A program made the position numbers and the translations under genes. DNA of 64,000 nucleotides from Peptoniphilaceae bacterium AM52-5BH (lineage in GTDB: Bacteria; Bacillota; Clostridia; Tissierellales; Peptoniphilaceae), in the NCBI GenBank assembly GCA_027669155.1, contig JAQEDR010000011.1:4573-68572 (forward strand). Reading direction: 5' to 3'. Shown here piece by piece: positions 26,215-35,303 of the stretch; position 1 is the first letter of the stretch; each line of letters opens with the position of its first letter. The notes under the pieces are model-generated. The model had not been told where the DNA came from. It did not search any database and saw only the letters and a program-made list of their open reading frames with translations.

Positions 26215-26799
26215 TTAAAATTCAAAGTCAAAATATTTCTCGACAGCCTCATGTTGGGTTCCGTGTTTAAGTTTGGCTACTGCCTCATCTCCTCCGATTA
26301 TATGAGCAAGTCTTAAGGCAAGGTAGTTGGTTACTGCAGCTCCCCTTCCTGTGGTAATATTGCCATCTGTTACCACGATTTGATCATCTATATACTCGTA
26401 AGTATTATCCATCTCATCTTTCATATCTGGGAAGGAGGTAGCTTTTTTGTCAGATAAAATCCCTGCTTTATTGAGGACTACTGGACCTGCACATATTGCT
26501 CCTATGATTTTTCCCGCATCATTAAAACTTCTTAGAAGGTCTAGGACTTTTTCATTATCCCTCATAGCATAGGCTCCCTTTGTACCTCCTGGAATATAGA
26601 CGCCCATATAGTCTTCTTCCTTGATATCAGTAAAGCTAATATCTGCCTTAAAGGAAATATCTTGGCTTGTCTTAATCTCTTTACTTTCCTCGGTAGATGC
26701 TATATCAAGCTCAACTCCAATTCTTCTAAGATAGTCTACTACTGTAAATATCTCTATTGTCTCGTTACCATTTGCCACTAAAACTAAAAATTTATTCAT
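26215..26799 (-). CDS. DJ-1/PfpI family protein
   Basis: 194 residues, the size of single-domain DJ-1 proteins (YajL, Park7 relatives). The nucleophile elbow GAICAGPVVLNKAGIL holds the conserved Cys at about 103, and an N-terminal Glu (GNETIEIFT) sits where the family has its Cys-stabilising Glu. GTKGAYAMRDN and TDGNITTGRGAA are also typical. Family members act as chaperones, glyoxalases or protein repair enzymes; the exact activity is not visible. It lies 12 bp downstream of rlmH. Confidence 0.85.
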   Translation of the reverse strand: MNKFLVLVANGNETIEIFTVVDYLRRIGVELDIASTEESKEIKTSQDISFKADISFTDIKEEDYMGVYIPGGTKGAYAMRDNEKVLDLLRSFNDAGKIIGAICAGPVVLNKAGILSDKKATSFPDMKDEMDNTYEYIDDQIVVTDGNITTGRGAAVTNYLALRLAHIIGGDEAVAKLKHGTQHEAVEKYFDFEF

Positions 26800-26811
26800 A
26801 AAAACTCCTTC

Positions 26812-27294
26812 TTATTTATGATAAGGATGGTTATTTATTATCCTAAAGGCCCTGTAGATCTGCTCTGAAAGGATTACCCTCGTAAGCTGGTGGGGATAGG
26901 TAAACTTTCCAAAGGAAAGCTTCTTGTTAGCACGCCCCGTTACATTTTTGGAAAGACCATTGGATCCTCCTATTACAAAGACCAGGTCTCTCCCTCCTCC
27001 TATAAGCATCTCATCTTTGATAAAGTCTGCGAAGTCCTCGCTAGTCATCGCCTTGCCTAGGATTTCTAGAGTCACAAGAAAAGCATCGTCCTTGATTTTG
27101 GCTAGGATTTTCTCCCCTTCCTTATCCTTTATCTCTTCAAGTTCCTTTTCAGAAAGGCTTTCGGGAGCCATAATATCTGCTACTTCTATAATTTCTATAT
27201 TGTTATAGGCTCCCATCCTTTTGATATATTCGTCTATAGCATCCCTATAGAACTTTTCCTTAATCTTTCCTACTGCGACTATCTTTATATTCAT
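26812..27294 (-). CDS. rlmH: 23S rRNA (pseudouridine1915-N3) methyltransferase
   Basis: 160 residues, exact family length. MNIKIVAVGKIKEKFYRDAIDEYIKRM, FVIGGSNGLSKNV (SPOUT knot, SAM binding), FTYPHQLTRVILSEQIYRAFRIINNHPYHK (the C-terminal signature) are all present. The enzyme methylates pseudouridine 1915 in helix 69 of 23S rRNA. The start directly abuts the stop of the upstream ATP-cone gene, so the two are translated together. Confidence 0.97.
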   Translation of the reverse strand: MNIKIVAVGKIKEKFYRDAIDEYIKRMGAYNNIEIIEVADIMAPESLSEKELEEIKDKEGEKILAKIKDDAFLVTLEILGKAMTSEDFADFIKDEMLIGGGRDLVFVIGGSNGLSKNVTGRANKKLSFGKFTYPHQLTRVILSEQIYRAFRIINNHPYHK

Positions 27295-27692
27295 TAATCT
27301 TCCTTGATGTAAGAGATAAAGGAATCGTATACTTTTGAGTATCCTTCCTTAAGCAAAGAATCCTTGATATAATTTTTAATTTCACTAGTCTTGTAGACCT
27401 TTCTAGGATCAGAGTCTAGAATATCTAATACATCGTCTACAATTATTGCAAGGTCAGATGTATTCATGGCTGCCTTCTCATCTCCTGCTGCGTTTTTGAT
27501 GGATCTTTCAATCTTATCCTTAGAAAATCTTTCCACTGCTCCAGACCTCTTAATTACATAAGTGTTCTCCTTATCTTCAAGCATTTCGCCAACAAGGTCT
27601 ACGTCTAGGGTCTGTAGGTCAGCTCTAATATCGTCCAGACTTAGTTTGTTTTCATCAAGATATTTTTTGATTTCTGTACTTAATTTAGTCAT
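27294..27692 (-). CDS. Stand-alone ATP-cone domain protein
   Basis: 132 residues from ATG at 27692; GAGGAGGAAGAA precedes it, so the longer frame to 27725 is not used. After a short N-terminal helical part, residues 38-125 form an ATP-cone: TYVIKRSGAVERFSKDKIERSIKNAAG then VDDVLDILDS, VYKTSEIKNYIKDSLLKEGY. ATP-cones normally regulate ribonucleotide reductase or form part of NrdR, but here there is no reductase and no zinc ribbon. It may be a nucleotide-sensing partner protein. Coupled to rlmH. Confidence 0.75.
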   Translation of the reverse strand: MTKLSTEIKKYLDENKLSLDDIRADLQTLDVDLVGEMLEDKENTYVIKRSGAVERFSKDKIERSIKNAAGDEKAAMNTSDLAIIVDDVLDILDSDPRKVYKTSEIKNYIKDSLLKEGYSKVYDSFISYIKED

Positions 27693-27741
27693 TTCTTCCT
27701 CCTCGTTTTTTATATTTATACCCAATGATAAATTTTTGGCA

Positions 27742-27766
27742 TAAAAAAAAGCAGATTTCTCTGCTT
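27742..27766 (-). terminator. Terminator downstream of the MacB-type operon
   Basis: AAGCAGA / TCTGCTT stem with 4-nt loop; long T-run on the minus strand. Between it and the permease stop lie further short hairpins (for example CTAATTGC / GCAATTAG at 27869-27897) but no gene. Confidence 0.6.
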
Positions 27767-27959
27767 AATTTATAGATAAAGTCGATTTAATTAAAATATA
27801 TTTTTACTTTAGTTAACCCTTATCTCGACTAGTTAAATGCGCCTTAACTGGCTCATTTAACCCTAAAACTAATTGCTATATATAATAAAGCAATTAGCTG
27901 TTACAGGTTTTAGTATGAGTGAAACGAATGCACGGAGAGATCTTATTATATCTCTCTGC

Positions 27960-29333
27960 CTAATTTGCTCTTAAAGCCTCTATGGCTGATAGTTTGGTTG
28001 CTCTTCTGGCTGGGATGTAGCCTGCAAGGACTCCTACCATTGATGAAAAGCCAACTCCTACTAAGGCTAGCCATATTGGAATTAGGAGGATTTTAGCATC
28101 TTCTCCCCCTCCCATAAAGATCCCCGATCCTTGGGCAAGTTTATTTATCAGGCTTCCTATAAGTATGGAAATGATAAGTCCCACAATTCCTCCGAAAAAT
28201 CCTATAAATCCTGATTCTATTAGAAACATGGACCTTATATCATTGATGGAAGCCCCTATTACCTTCATCACTCCGATTTCTTTTTGTCTTTCATAGATAC
28301 TCATAAGCATGGTATTGATTATTCCTATAGCCGAAACTATAAAGGCAACGGATCCGATTCCTCCGAGTATTAGGGTTACAATCATACTAGTCTTTTTAAT
28401 TTCTTCGGCAGATCCTGCAGATGATTGGGTCTGAAAGCCCGCCTTTCTTATGGCAGCTTCTACATCTTCTAGCTTTTCAACATCTTCTACTACAACATTT
28501 AAATTATCATAGCTGATCTGTCCATCATTTTTGATCTCTACTGGCTTGCCGTCTGGGCCGAAGTTTTGGTTAAGTTGGGGACTTTCTAGTTTCTTATCTT
28601 CCTTTTGGAGCTTCTTGTAGAGGCTTTCGTTAATCACTGATGACCAGCCCATTACAAAGGACTTGGAGTTTAGGGTTCCTGAAATCTCTACAGGAATATC
28701 CGCATAGGTGGGCTTTTTCTCTTCACCATTTTCCTGATTTTCATTTCCGAAATTGACCCCGTCGTCATTTTCATCTTGCCATCCTAGCCTTATAAAATAC
28801 TTATGGCCCCTGTAGTCGAAATCTTCGACAGGCTCTCCGTAATAGCCTCCTCCTTCGCGGACCATCTTCATAGGCCTAACCTCAGATCCTAGGATAATCT
28901 TATTATCATCAGACCTCGCCATCTTAGAACCTGAACTAAACATATCTCCTGTAAGCTTATCGATTACATCATCTGGCATTACTTGGATTTGGCTATCAAG
29001 GCTATAATCATCTTCTCCTTCAATTTTTATTTCGCTATAGAAGCTTTTGAAGGGAACTACGACCTTGACCCCATCTATGCTTTGAAGTCTCGAGATACTT
29101 GCCTGGTCAACCTTAGTCGATCCGCCGTTATTTTCTGTAAGGATTGTAATAGAAGTAAGACCTCCGAATGATTCAACCATATCCTTTTGTTGTTGGTTAA
29201 TCCCTAAGGCGAAGGCAATCATTAGGATTATAGAGCTTGCTCCGATAACTACAGATAGAACTGTTAGTACTGTCCTCGACTTCCTCCTGACTAGGTTTCT
29301 TAGGGCCATCTGGAATCTGTCACTAATCTTCAT
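27960..29333 (-). CDS. MacB-type ABC transporter permease
   Basis: 457 residues. One helix at about 22-42, a large extracellular MacB_PCD domain (about 45-315) and three C-terminal helices of an FtsX domain, with IYERQKEIGVMKVIGA and GYIPARRATKLSAIEALR, the ends typical of MacB proteins. MacB-type transporters are mechanical, moving or releasing substrates on the outer side rather than through a channel. It overlaps the CARDB-like protein upstream and is last in the operon. Confidence 0.9.
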   Translation of the reverse strand: MKISDRFQMALRNLVRRKSRTVLTVLSVVIGASSIILMIAFALGINQQQKDMVESFGGLTSITILTENNGGSTKVDQASISRLQSIDGVKVVVPFKSFYSEIKIEGEDDYSLDSQIQVMPDDVIDKLTGDMFSSGSKMARSDDNKIILGSEVRPMKMVREGGGYYGEPVEDFDYRGHKYFIRLGWQDENDDGVNFGNENQENGEEKKPTYADIPVEISGTLNSKSFVMGWSSVINESLYKKLQKEDKKLESPQLNQNFGPDGKPVEIKNDGQISYDNLNVVVEDVEKLEDVEAAIRKAGFQTQSSAGSAEEIKKTSMIVTLILGGIGSVAFIVSAIGIINTMLMSIYERQKEIGVMKVIGASINDIRSMFLIESGFIGFFGGIVGLIISILIGSLINKLAQGSGIFMGGGEDAKILLIPIWLALVGVGFSSMVGVLAGYIPARRATKLSAIEALRAN

Positions 29334-30360
29334 CGTCTATTATTAGCTCCTCGTCCTTTTTGGCCTTTCTTTTCTTCCTCAAAAGTATGAGAAGGAGAGC
29401 TGCAAGGACTATGATTCCTATCCAGATAAATGGAGACGAAAGTACTGATGAGTTTTCTTCCATTGGAGGATTTTCTCCTATCATCTCTCCTGTCTCAGGA
29501 TCGATCATTCCACCTTCTCCTTCAAATCCTCCCATTACCTCAGTGCTAAAGTCTTTAGTCTTCTTGTAGGCCTTGCCCCTTGAGTCTTCGTAGATTATTT
29601 CTATAGTTCCAGAAACTTTGCCCTCAGATTCTGGAGTTATATTACAAGAGAAGGTCTCTGTGCTTCCAGCGTTGAAGTTTCCGATAAATCTCTCGTTTTC
29701 ATCTACGCTAAAACCATCTCCCTTGACCCTTACCATTACTGTGTCGAGATTATCTTTTCCTGTATTGTAAATATTTACAGAAAGAGATCCGGGAGTTCCA
29801 CTGTTTAATTCTCCCAATTTGACCTTGCCGAAATTTACCCCAGACCTTTGGGCTACAGGAATTCCTATAGTTTCTGTGCTCTTGTATTGGTTTCCCCAAT
29901 AGTCCTCGTATTCCATGGTAAGATTTACCACATAAGGACCTGGAGTTGCGTTTGGTAGGACGCTCATTGTTATGTATTTGCTAGTCCAATCCCATGGATA
30001 AAGGGCTGCTACATAGAAGGTATTTGACCTATCAACCGGCGTAAAAACTGAGCCGTCCGATACTAGGGTATTGTTGGCAGTGCTCGTATTTTGTGGAGCG
30101 GATGCTAGGGTTTGCTCTAGGGTAACCTTGAGATTGTAGATAGTGTTTTCGTTATTAGTGTTATAGAGGGTAAAGGATAAGTCGAAGTTCTCCCCTGCTT
30201 CAGCTATGGATGGGCTAAGCTCGTAATCTGAGATTATAAGCTTGGGTTGATTTCTAATAGGTCCTTGGGAGCTTCCTTCATCATTTGCCCCTGAGCTATC
30301 TAAGCCAGAGGAAGTTTCAGCTGTATTTGTTGTTTCTGTTGGGTTAAGATTTGCCATCAT
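29323..30360 (-). CDS. COG1361-like extracellular beta-domain protein with C-terminal helix
   Basis: 345 residues. After a Ser/Thr-rich start come beta-sandwich domains of the CARDB/COG1361 kind (about 45-275: ISDYELSPSIAEAGENFDLSFTLYNT; VNIYNTGKDNLDTVMVRVKG), an acidic linker and one helix (about 308-327) before a KKKRKAKK tail. These features indicate an outside protein anchored by its C-terminus, yet no signal peptide is visible from the ATG ATG start, which overlaps the ATPase stop and has GAGGT upstream. It sits between ATPase and permease, so it likely works as the adapter partner of the MacB-type transporter. Confidence 0.75.
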   Translation of the reverse strand: MMANLNPTETTNTAETSSGLDSSGANDEGSSQGPIRNQPKLIISDYELSPSIAEAGENFDLSFTLYNTNNENTIYNLKVTLEQTLASAPQNTSTANNTLVSDGSVFTPVDRSNTFYVAALYPWDWTSKYITMSVLPNATPGPYVVNLTMEYEDYWGNQYKSTETIGIPVAQRSGVNFGKVKLGELNSGTPGSLSVNIYNTGKDNLDTVMVRVKGDGFSVDENERFIGNFNAGSTETFSCNITPESEGKVSGTIEIIYEDSRGKAYKKTKDFSTEVMGGFEGEGGMIDPETGEMIGENPPMEENSSVLSSPFIWIGIIVLAALLLILLRKKRKAKKDEELIIDDED

Positions 30361-31066
30361 TTTCTAGTACCTCATCAATCGTGTATTTCTCGTGAATTTT
30401 CTCTAAACGTCCGTCTCTCATAAAAAGCACCTTGTCAGCAAACTCGGTCATCTCGTCATCGTGGGTTACCATAATAAAGGTCTGCTGGTTTTCTTTGGTA
30501 ATCTTTTTGATAAGATTCATAATCTCAAAGCTCGTTTTGGTATCGAGATTTCCCGTTGGCTCGTCGGCAAAAATAATCTTTGGAAGACCGACAAATGCAC
30601 GGGCAATGGAGACTCTTTGCTGCTGACCACCGGAAAGTTCGTTTGGTTTGTTATCCATTCTATCAGAAAGACCTACTTCCTTTAAAATCTTGTAGGCTTC
30701 CTTCTTTCTCTCATCTTTGCTTAGTCCCTTAAAGGTCAAGGGAAGGGAGACATTCTCCCAAGCTGATAGATAAGGAAGGAGATTGTAGGATTGGAAGACA
30801 AAGCCTATGTTTAGATTTCTAAACTTAGTGATTTGCTCTTCGTTAAGGTCGGTTAGGGAGATATTTCCGTATTTTATAGATCCCTTGGTCGGCCTTTCAA
30901 GTCCTGCGAGCATGTTAAGTAGGGTAGACTTACCCGAACCGCTCGTTCCCAAAAGAGCTACAAACTCTCCCTTTTCTATATCTAGGTCTATCCCATCCAG
31001 GGCCTTTATGATATTACCGCCTAGCTTGTAATATTTCTTGAGCCCTCTGATCTCTATTAGACTCAC
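30344..31066 (-). CDS. ABC transporter ATP-binding protein (LolD/MacB type)
   Basis: 240 residues. Walker [14 protein letters not shown]-loop VFQSYNLLP, signature [14 protein letters not shown], Walker [13 protein letters not shown] and H-loop VTHDDE. This is the FtsE/LolD/MacB subfamily, matching the MacB-type permease two genes downstream. The start abuts the Fem-family gene stop, so the four genes form one operon. Confidence 0.95.
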   Translation of the reverse strand: MSLIEIRGLKKYYKLGGNIIKALDGIDLDIEKGEFVALLGTSGSGKSTLLNMLAGLERPTKGSIKYGNISLTDLNEEQITKFRNLNIGFVFQSYNLLPYLSAWENVSLPLTFKGLSKDERKKEAYKILKEVGLSDRMDNKPNELSGGQQQRVSIARAFVGLPKIIFADEPTGNLDTKTSFEIMNLIKKITKENQQTFIMVTHDDEMTEFADKVLFMRDGRLEKIHEKYTIDEVLENDGKS

Positions 31067-32091
31067 TAGTCTTCCTTTTCTTCCTCTTTCTTGAAGTGAG
31101 GATTTTTCTCCTTGATATATTCGTCATAAAGCTTATCATCTAGGACTATGTCGATTTCTCCTATCAGATTTTCTACATTTTCTTCCGTAAATTTCCTCTT
31201 AAATCTATAAAGTCCATCTGAATCATCAGCCTCAAAGACTCCTCCCATATCATAGTGGTCATAGCCTTTTTCTGCTGCATATTTTACTTCTTCGTAGTTT
31301 ATCTGATAATTTTGTCCCATATCCTTGTGCTCATCACTTGAACCACCATAAAGAGCAAGGGCCCTATTTCCATAACAGATTAGCATAGATGAGCAAAGTG
31401 GAGTCTCGTCAAGATAAGAAACTGAAAGTCTAATCTCATCCTTATAGTTATCATAAAGAGCCTTGAAATACTCGTAAGGTCTGTGATTGATTCCAGCTCT
31501 TTCGGCAGTATCTACTACTTGCTTGTATAGAATATCCACTCCCTCTTCTCCGACTTCTCTTGTCTCAATCCCGTCTCTGTAGGATTTTCTAGTGTGTTTT
31601 CTAGTATTTTTGGAGAAATTCTTGAAGATCTCTTCACCATCTCTTCCGTCTATGTCTAGGACCATGTTAAGAAGAGGTTGAGATGAAGTAGTCTTATCGT
31701 GGCGGATTGTAATTCCGTTTTCTTCATAGAGCTTAACTAAATCCTCATCCATACGAACTAATGGGTCGATACGAAGGAGGAAGCCGTCGTTTTCCTTGGC
31801 AAAAGCACTTGCTTCATCGATTAATTCCTTCACCAATTCTATATCTCTTAGGTCACAGACAGGTCCTCTCGTAGCATAGAAGAAGTTCTTGCCGACCTTG
31901 CCATCTCTTATATATATAACTGAAAGGGCTCCCTTGATTTCGCCATCTTCTTCCACATAGAAGTAGACGCTTTCCCAATTAGCCTTGATATTCGCCCAGC
32001 GCATATCCTGCATAAAGTTGCCATATGGCGAATTCTTGATAAAATCATTGTATTTTTTAACTAAGTCCTTGTTGTTTTTATCTAAAATCAT
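31066..32091 (-). CDS. FemAB-family lipid II aminoacyltransferase
   Basis: 341 residues with two GNAT-like halves. Blocks seen: NSPYGNFMQDMRWANIKANW, YATRGPVCDLRD, FLLRIDPLV, FSKNTRKHTRKS, the late YGGSSDEHKDMGQNYQINYEEVKYAAEKGYDHYDMGG and YRFKRKF. Fem enzymes add amino acids from aminoacyl-tRNA to the lysine of lipid II to form interpeptide bridges. This one belongs to the FemX-like group; the residue added is not known. First of the operon with the MacB-type transporter. Confidence 0.88.
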   Translation of the reverse strand: MILDKNNKDLVKKYNDFIKNSPYGNFMQDMRWANIKANWESVYFYVEEDGEIKGALSVIYIRDGKVGKNFFYATRGPVCDLRDIELVKELIDEASAFAKENDGFLLRIDPLVRMDEDLVKLYEENGITIRHDKTTSSQPLLNMVLDIDGRDGEEIFKNFSKNTRKHTRKSYRDGIETREVGEEGVDILYKQVVDTAERAGINHRPYEYFKALYDNYKDEIRLSVSYLDETPLCSSMLICYGNRALALYGGSSDEHKDMGQNYQINYEEVKYAAEKGYDHYDMGGVFEADDSDGLYRFKRKFTEENVENLIGEIDIVLDDKLYDEYIKEKNPHFKKEEEKED

Positions 32092-32182
32092 ATTACTCTC
32101 TCTTTCACTTCAAATAACTGTTATGCTCCTAGCCATACATTTACTTAATTATAACAGGAGCTAAGGTTTTTTTCAATATATC

Positions 32183-32626
32183 CTATTGATAGATTAGTCT
32201 TCCCTCATCATAAAACCAGGTGATTTCTTGGAACTTTCCTTCATAAATCTCAAAAATCTTATCCATTGACTCAGAAAGCCCATCGCTTTTTTTCATATTA
32301 TCATAAGAATCCCAGAAAAGCCTACCTTCCCTATTATTTTCGATAAGCTCTCCCTTAAAGTCACTTGTCCTAAAAAGAAACCCCATATCTCGCCTTCCTT
32401 CGACAATCCAAGTGATAAGACCAACAAGCTTAGGATTTTCGATATCGAGATTGGTCTCCTCCTTGGCCTCTCTAATTACAGAATCGGTAAGGCTCTCCCC
32501 CTCCTCGACCTTGCCTCCAGGAAAAGTAAGCCCCTCCCAGCCATATTTTTTGACCTTGTCAAGAACTAATACCTTATCATTTTCTTCATCACAAATCATA
32601 ACCATATTCATTAATCTAGTCTGCAT
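32183..32626 (-). CDS. Nudix hydrolase (8-oxo-dGTP diphosphatase-like)
   Basis: 147 residues. The Nudix box is GGKVEEGESLTDSVIREAKEE followed by TNLDI (about residues 38-62), a full match to GX5EX7REUXEEXGU apart from the last Gly. The N-terminus LMNMVMICDEENDKVLVLDK and the WEGLTFPGG block are like the MutT/MTH1 group acting on oxidised nucleotides. The true substrate remains open. It is monocistronic. Confidence 0.88.
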   Translation of the reverse strand: MQTRLMNMVMICDEENDKVLVLDKVKKYGWEGLTFPGGKVEEGESLTDSVIREAKEETNLDIENPKLVGLITWIVEGRRDMGFLFRTSDFKGELIENNREGRLFWDSYDNMKKSDGLSESMDKIFEIYEGKFQEITWFYDEGRLIYQ

Positions 32627-32765
32627 AAACCCTCACTAACTTTAACTTCTCTTATTATTATATGTTATTTATAATTAAGTAAAAGTTTGTACAAAAAATT
32701 GGGCCATAAGGCCCATTGAATTAGGATTTTAGAAAATGATTTAGAAAGTCTTTAGGTGGTAAGGT

Positions 32766-32801
32766 AAAAGGCTATGAGTTTGAATGCTCACAGCCTTTTT
32801 T
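32766..32801 (-). terminator. Terminator of the two-component/ABC operon
   Basis: AAAAGGCTaTGAG / CTCAcAGCCTTTT stem with an 8-nt loop, followed by T residues on the minus strand just past the permease stop. Confidence 0.7.
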
Positions 32802-32822
32802 ATTTCTACTTAACATAAGATG

Positions 32823-35303
32823 TTATTCTAAACTTCTTATCCTATCTACAAGACTGTTTTGACTGTGCTTTTCATAGAATCTACCTGTAAATATTATCCC
32901 AATAATTATATTTACAAAATTTACAATGATAAGTGGAATGATCACAAATTTATAGGAAGTCCACTTAGTTTCTTCCATAAAATCCATCAAGATAAATTTA
33001 TCTACAAGAAGCATAATGATGAAAGAAAATACTAAGCCACATAAAGAGTAAATCAAATTCTTTTTCACCAAATATTTTTTAATATTTTTCTTTGTCATTC
33101 CTATTGCTTCAAGAATTGATAAGTTAACCATATTTCTCAAAATTTCAGTAGCAATAACATTTATAAAATTCAGTACAGATATTAAGAATAATACTATAGA
33201 TAGACTGTAACCAGCAAATTCTATTAGGTTTTTGAATTCCATTGTAGATTTAATCTGAAGATCTCTTGAATCATAGGAAAAACCTGGTTCATTTTCAAAA
33301 GTTTTTAATAACTTATCAAAATTTACCTTTTCACTATCCGCCACATCAAATCCGTAGGACATTATACTTTGATCTCCTGTGAGCTCTTTATACTCATTCG
33401 GATTCATATAAATATATTCCAAACTTAAAGTAGGGCTTGATTCGTCGTTTATATCTTCCTTAACTACAGGGAAATATCTAAGTCCATTGGAAAAATTATA
33501 TTCAACTTTTCCCATCACTTGGACTTCTTTTACCTTGTTTTTAAAATTTATCTTTATTTTATCGCCAGTTTTAAATGCTGATTTTTTATCTCCATATTCT
33601 CCTATTATAATATAATTTCCTGTTTGCCATTTTTCTTTATCAAAGTCTCCATCAATAAATTTTTGTTTATTTATTAGAAACTCATCCATACCAAATAGAA
33701 TTGGAGCAACTTTATGATCTTCTATTTTAATATCTTGATAATCGTACTCATAACCGTAGTAGTATAAGGATCCCCCACCTTTGAAACCTTTATGATTTTC
33801 TATTTCATCAATAAACTTTTTGTCAATTCCTTCTTCTCTACCTAAATACATATACCTAAAATATTTTGGACTTGCTATATTATAGTCCGTTACGATTACA
33901 TCAGAAATCCCTTTTTCTAAATCAATATTGCCGGTATAAGTTAAAACGCTATTTAAAATAACTGCAGATAGGCTAATAGAAAGAACTATCGATATAAATC
34001 TAAATTTATTGGAGAAAACCTCTCTTCTAGCAAGCTTTCCTAGATAAATATCCTCGCTATTATATTTATTTTTTATCGTAGTTTCATTGTATCTTGTGGC
34101 ATCAATTGGAGAAACTTTTGCTGCGAACCTAGCTGGCCTCATAACTGATAAAAATACTGTAAGCAAAGTAAATGCTGTTGAAAATATGATAATTAAAATT
34201 ATTACTGCGGGTGATAATTTTACATCCGTTAACATCTCATTATTTGCAAATATTTTATTTAAAATAATTTTACCGATAGAAATACCTACTATATCACCAA
34301 CTATTATTGATGGAAGGGAGGCTGCTAAAGACTCTAGATGAACAAGCCTTTTAATTTGTGGCTTTGTCATTCCAATTGTTTTTAAAAGTCCCAGGAGTTT
34401 AATATCTTCATTTACGGATATCTTGAAAATATTGTTTATTATTAAGTATCCTGCGACCATTACCAAAATCAAAAAAGCTAAGTATGGTAGAAATGCATTA
34501 AAATCAAAACTATTATCACCAGATAAAAGATAGGCAAAGTTTACACCGATCCTTATTTCCTTGTCGGATAAATTTCCAGGGTCCTCTACAACTTTATAAC
34601 CATTTCTCTCTGCAATTTTTAAAAGCTTATCCCTTATCATAAAGGAATTCTTTAGCATTACTTCCACGTCATTATTATTTTCTGGAAGATATAATTTTTC
34701 TACATAAGCTTTCGATAAATAGATTTGACCTATACCGACATTGGAATCAATAGGACTTTGAAAAGTTCCAGATATAATAAATTTATCACTTTTCTTTTCG
34801 ATAATCTCTCCAATATAAGGTTTTTCTATTTTAAAAGGAACTTCTATTTCTTCTCCTATTTCACCCTTATAAGCTAATTTTTTAGCAGTGGCTATATCAA
34901 TAAAAACTTCATTTTCTTTTTCTGGAAACTTCCCCTTAACTTTTTCTATTAGAGACCATTCAAATCCTTTTTTATCCATATAAGATAGTTCCGCACTTAC
35001 TTTTTCATCATCAAGGGTCCCAACTTTCTTTCTTACTGAAAAATCCTTTATATCCTTATCCTGGGTTAATATTTCTATATCTTCGTCAGAAGTATCTTTA
35101 AAAGAACCATGGCTGATTGTTCCAATAGTTTTCATTGTTTGGGTTTCCATGCTTTTTCCTAAACCTAAGGCTACAGAAAACAGACTTGTAAATAGTATAG
35201 AAGTCAAAGCAATTGCTAATAAGAGAATATTTCTCCTGCTTTTATTAGCATTTAAAATATTTTTTGCAAGACCCCTTATATAAGCTTTATTTTTGACTTT
35301 CAT
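32823..35303 (-). CDS. FtsX-family ABC transporter permease, two-FtsX-domain type
   Basis: 826 residues from ATG at 35303 (GGTGGG before it, inside the ATPase end). One N-terminal helix, an outside domain, three helices (about 265-395) with KLLGLLKTIGMTKPQIKRLV, then a second helix, a second outside domain (about 465-690) and three C-terminal helices with ILEAIGMTKKNIKKYL. The doubled FtsX plan is seen in exporters that give resistance to peptides. Overlaps its ATPase gene and follows a two-component system. Confidence 0.9.
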   Translation of the reverse strand: MKVKNKAYIRGLAKNILNANKSRRNILLLAIALTSILFTSLFSVALGLGKSMETQTMKTIGTISHGSFKDTSDEDIEILTQDKDIKDFSVRKKVGTLDDEKVSAELSYMDKKGFEWSLIEKVKGKFPEKENEVFIDIATAKKLAYKGEIGEEIEVPFKIEKPYIGEIIEKKSDKFIISGTFQSPIDSNVGIGQIYLSKAYVEKLYLPENNNDVEVMLKNSFMIRDKLLKIAERNGYKVVEDPGNLSDKEIRIGVNFAYLLSGDNSFDFNAFLPYLAFLILVMVAGYLIINNIFKISVNEDIKLLGLLKTIGMTKPQIKRLVHLESLAASLPSIIVGDIVGISIGKIILNKIFANNEMLTDVKLSPAVIILIIIFSTAFTLLTVFLSVMRPARFAAKVSPIDATRYNETTIKNKYNSEDIYLGKLARREVFSNKFRFISIVLSISLSAVILNSVLTYTGNIDLEKGISDVIVTDYNIASPKYFRYMYLGREEGIDKKFIDEIENHKGFKGGGSLYYYGYEYDYQDIKIEDHKVAPILFGMDEFLINKQKFIDGDFDKEKWQTGNYIIIGEYGDKKSAFKTGDKIKINFKNKVKEVQVMGKVEYNFSNGLRYFPVVKEDINDESSPTLSLEYIYMNPNEYKELTGDQSIMSYGFDVADSEKVNFDKLLKTFENEPGFSYDSRDLQIKSTMEFKNLIEFAGYSLSIVLFLISVLNFINVIATEILRNMVNLSILEAIGMTKKNIKKYLVKKNLIYSLCGLVFSFIIMLLVDKFILMDFMEETKWTSYKFVIIPLIIVNFVNIIIGIIFTGRFYEKHSQNSLVDRIRSLE

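Noticed and set aside
27869..27955. Possible small RNA from hairpins behind the MacB-type operon
   Set aside because: Short hairpins are present but no promoter of quality and no terminator in the right place, so I cannot support an RNA gene.
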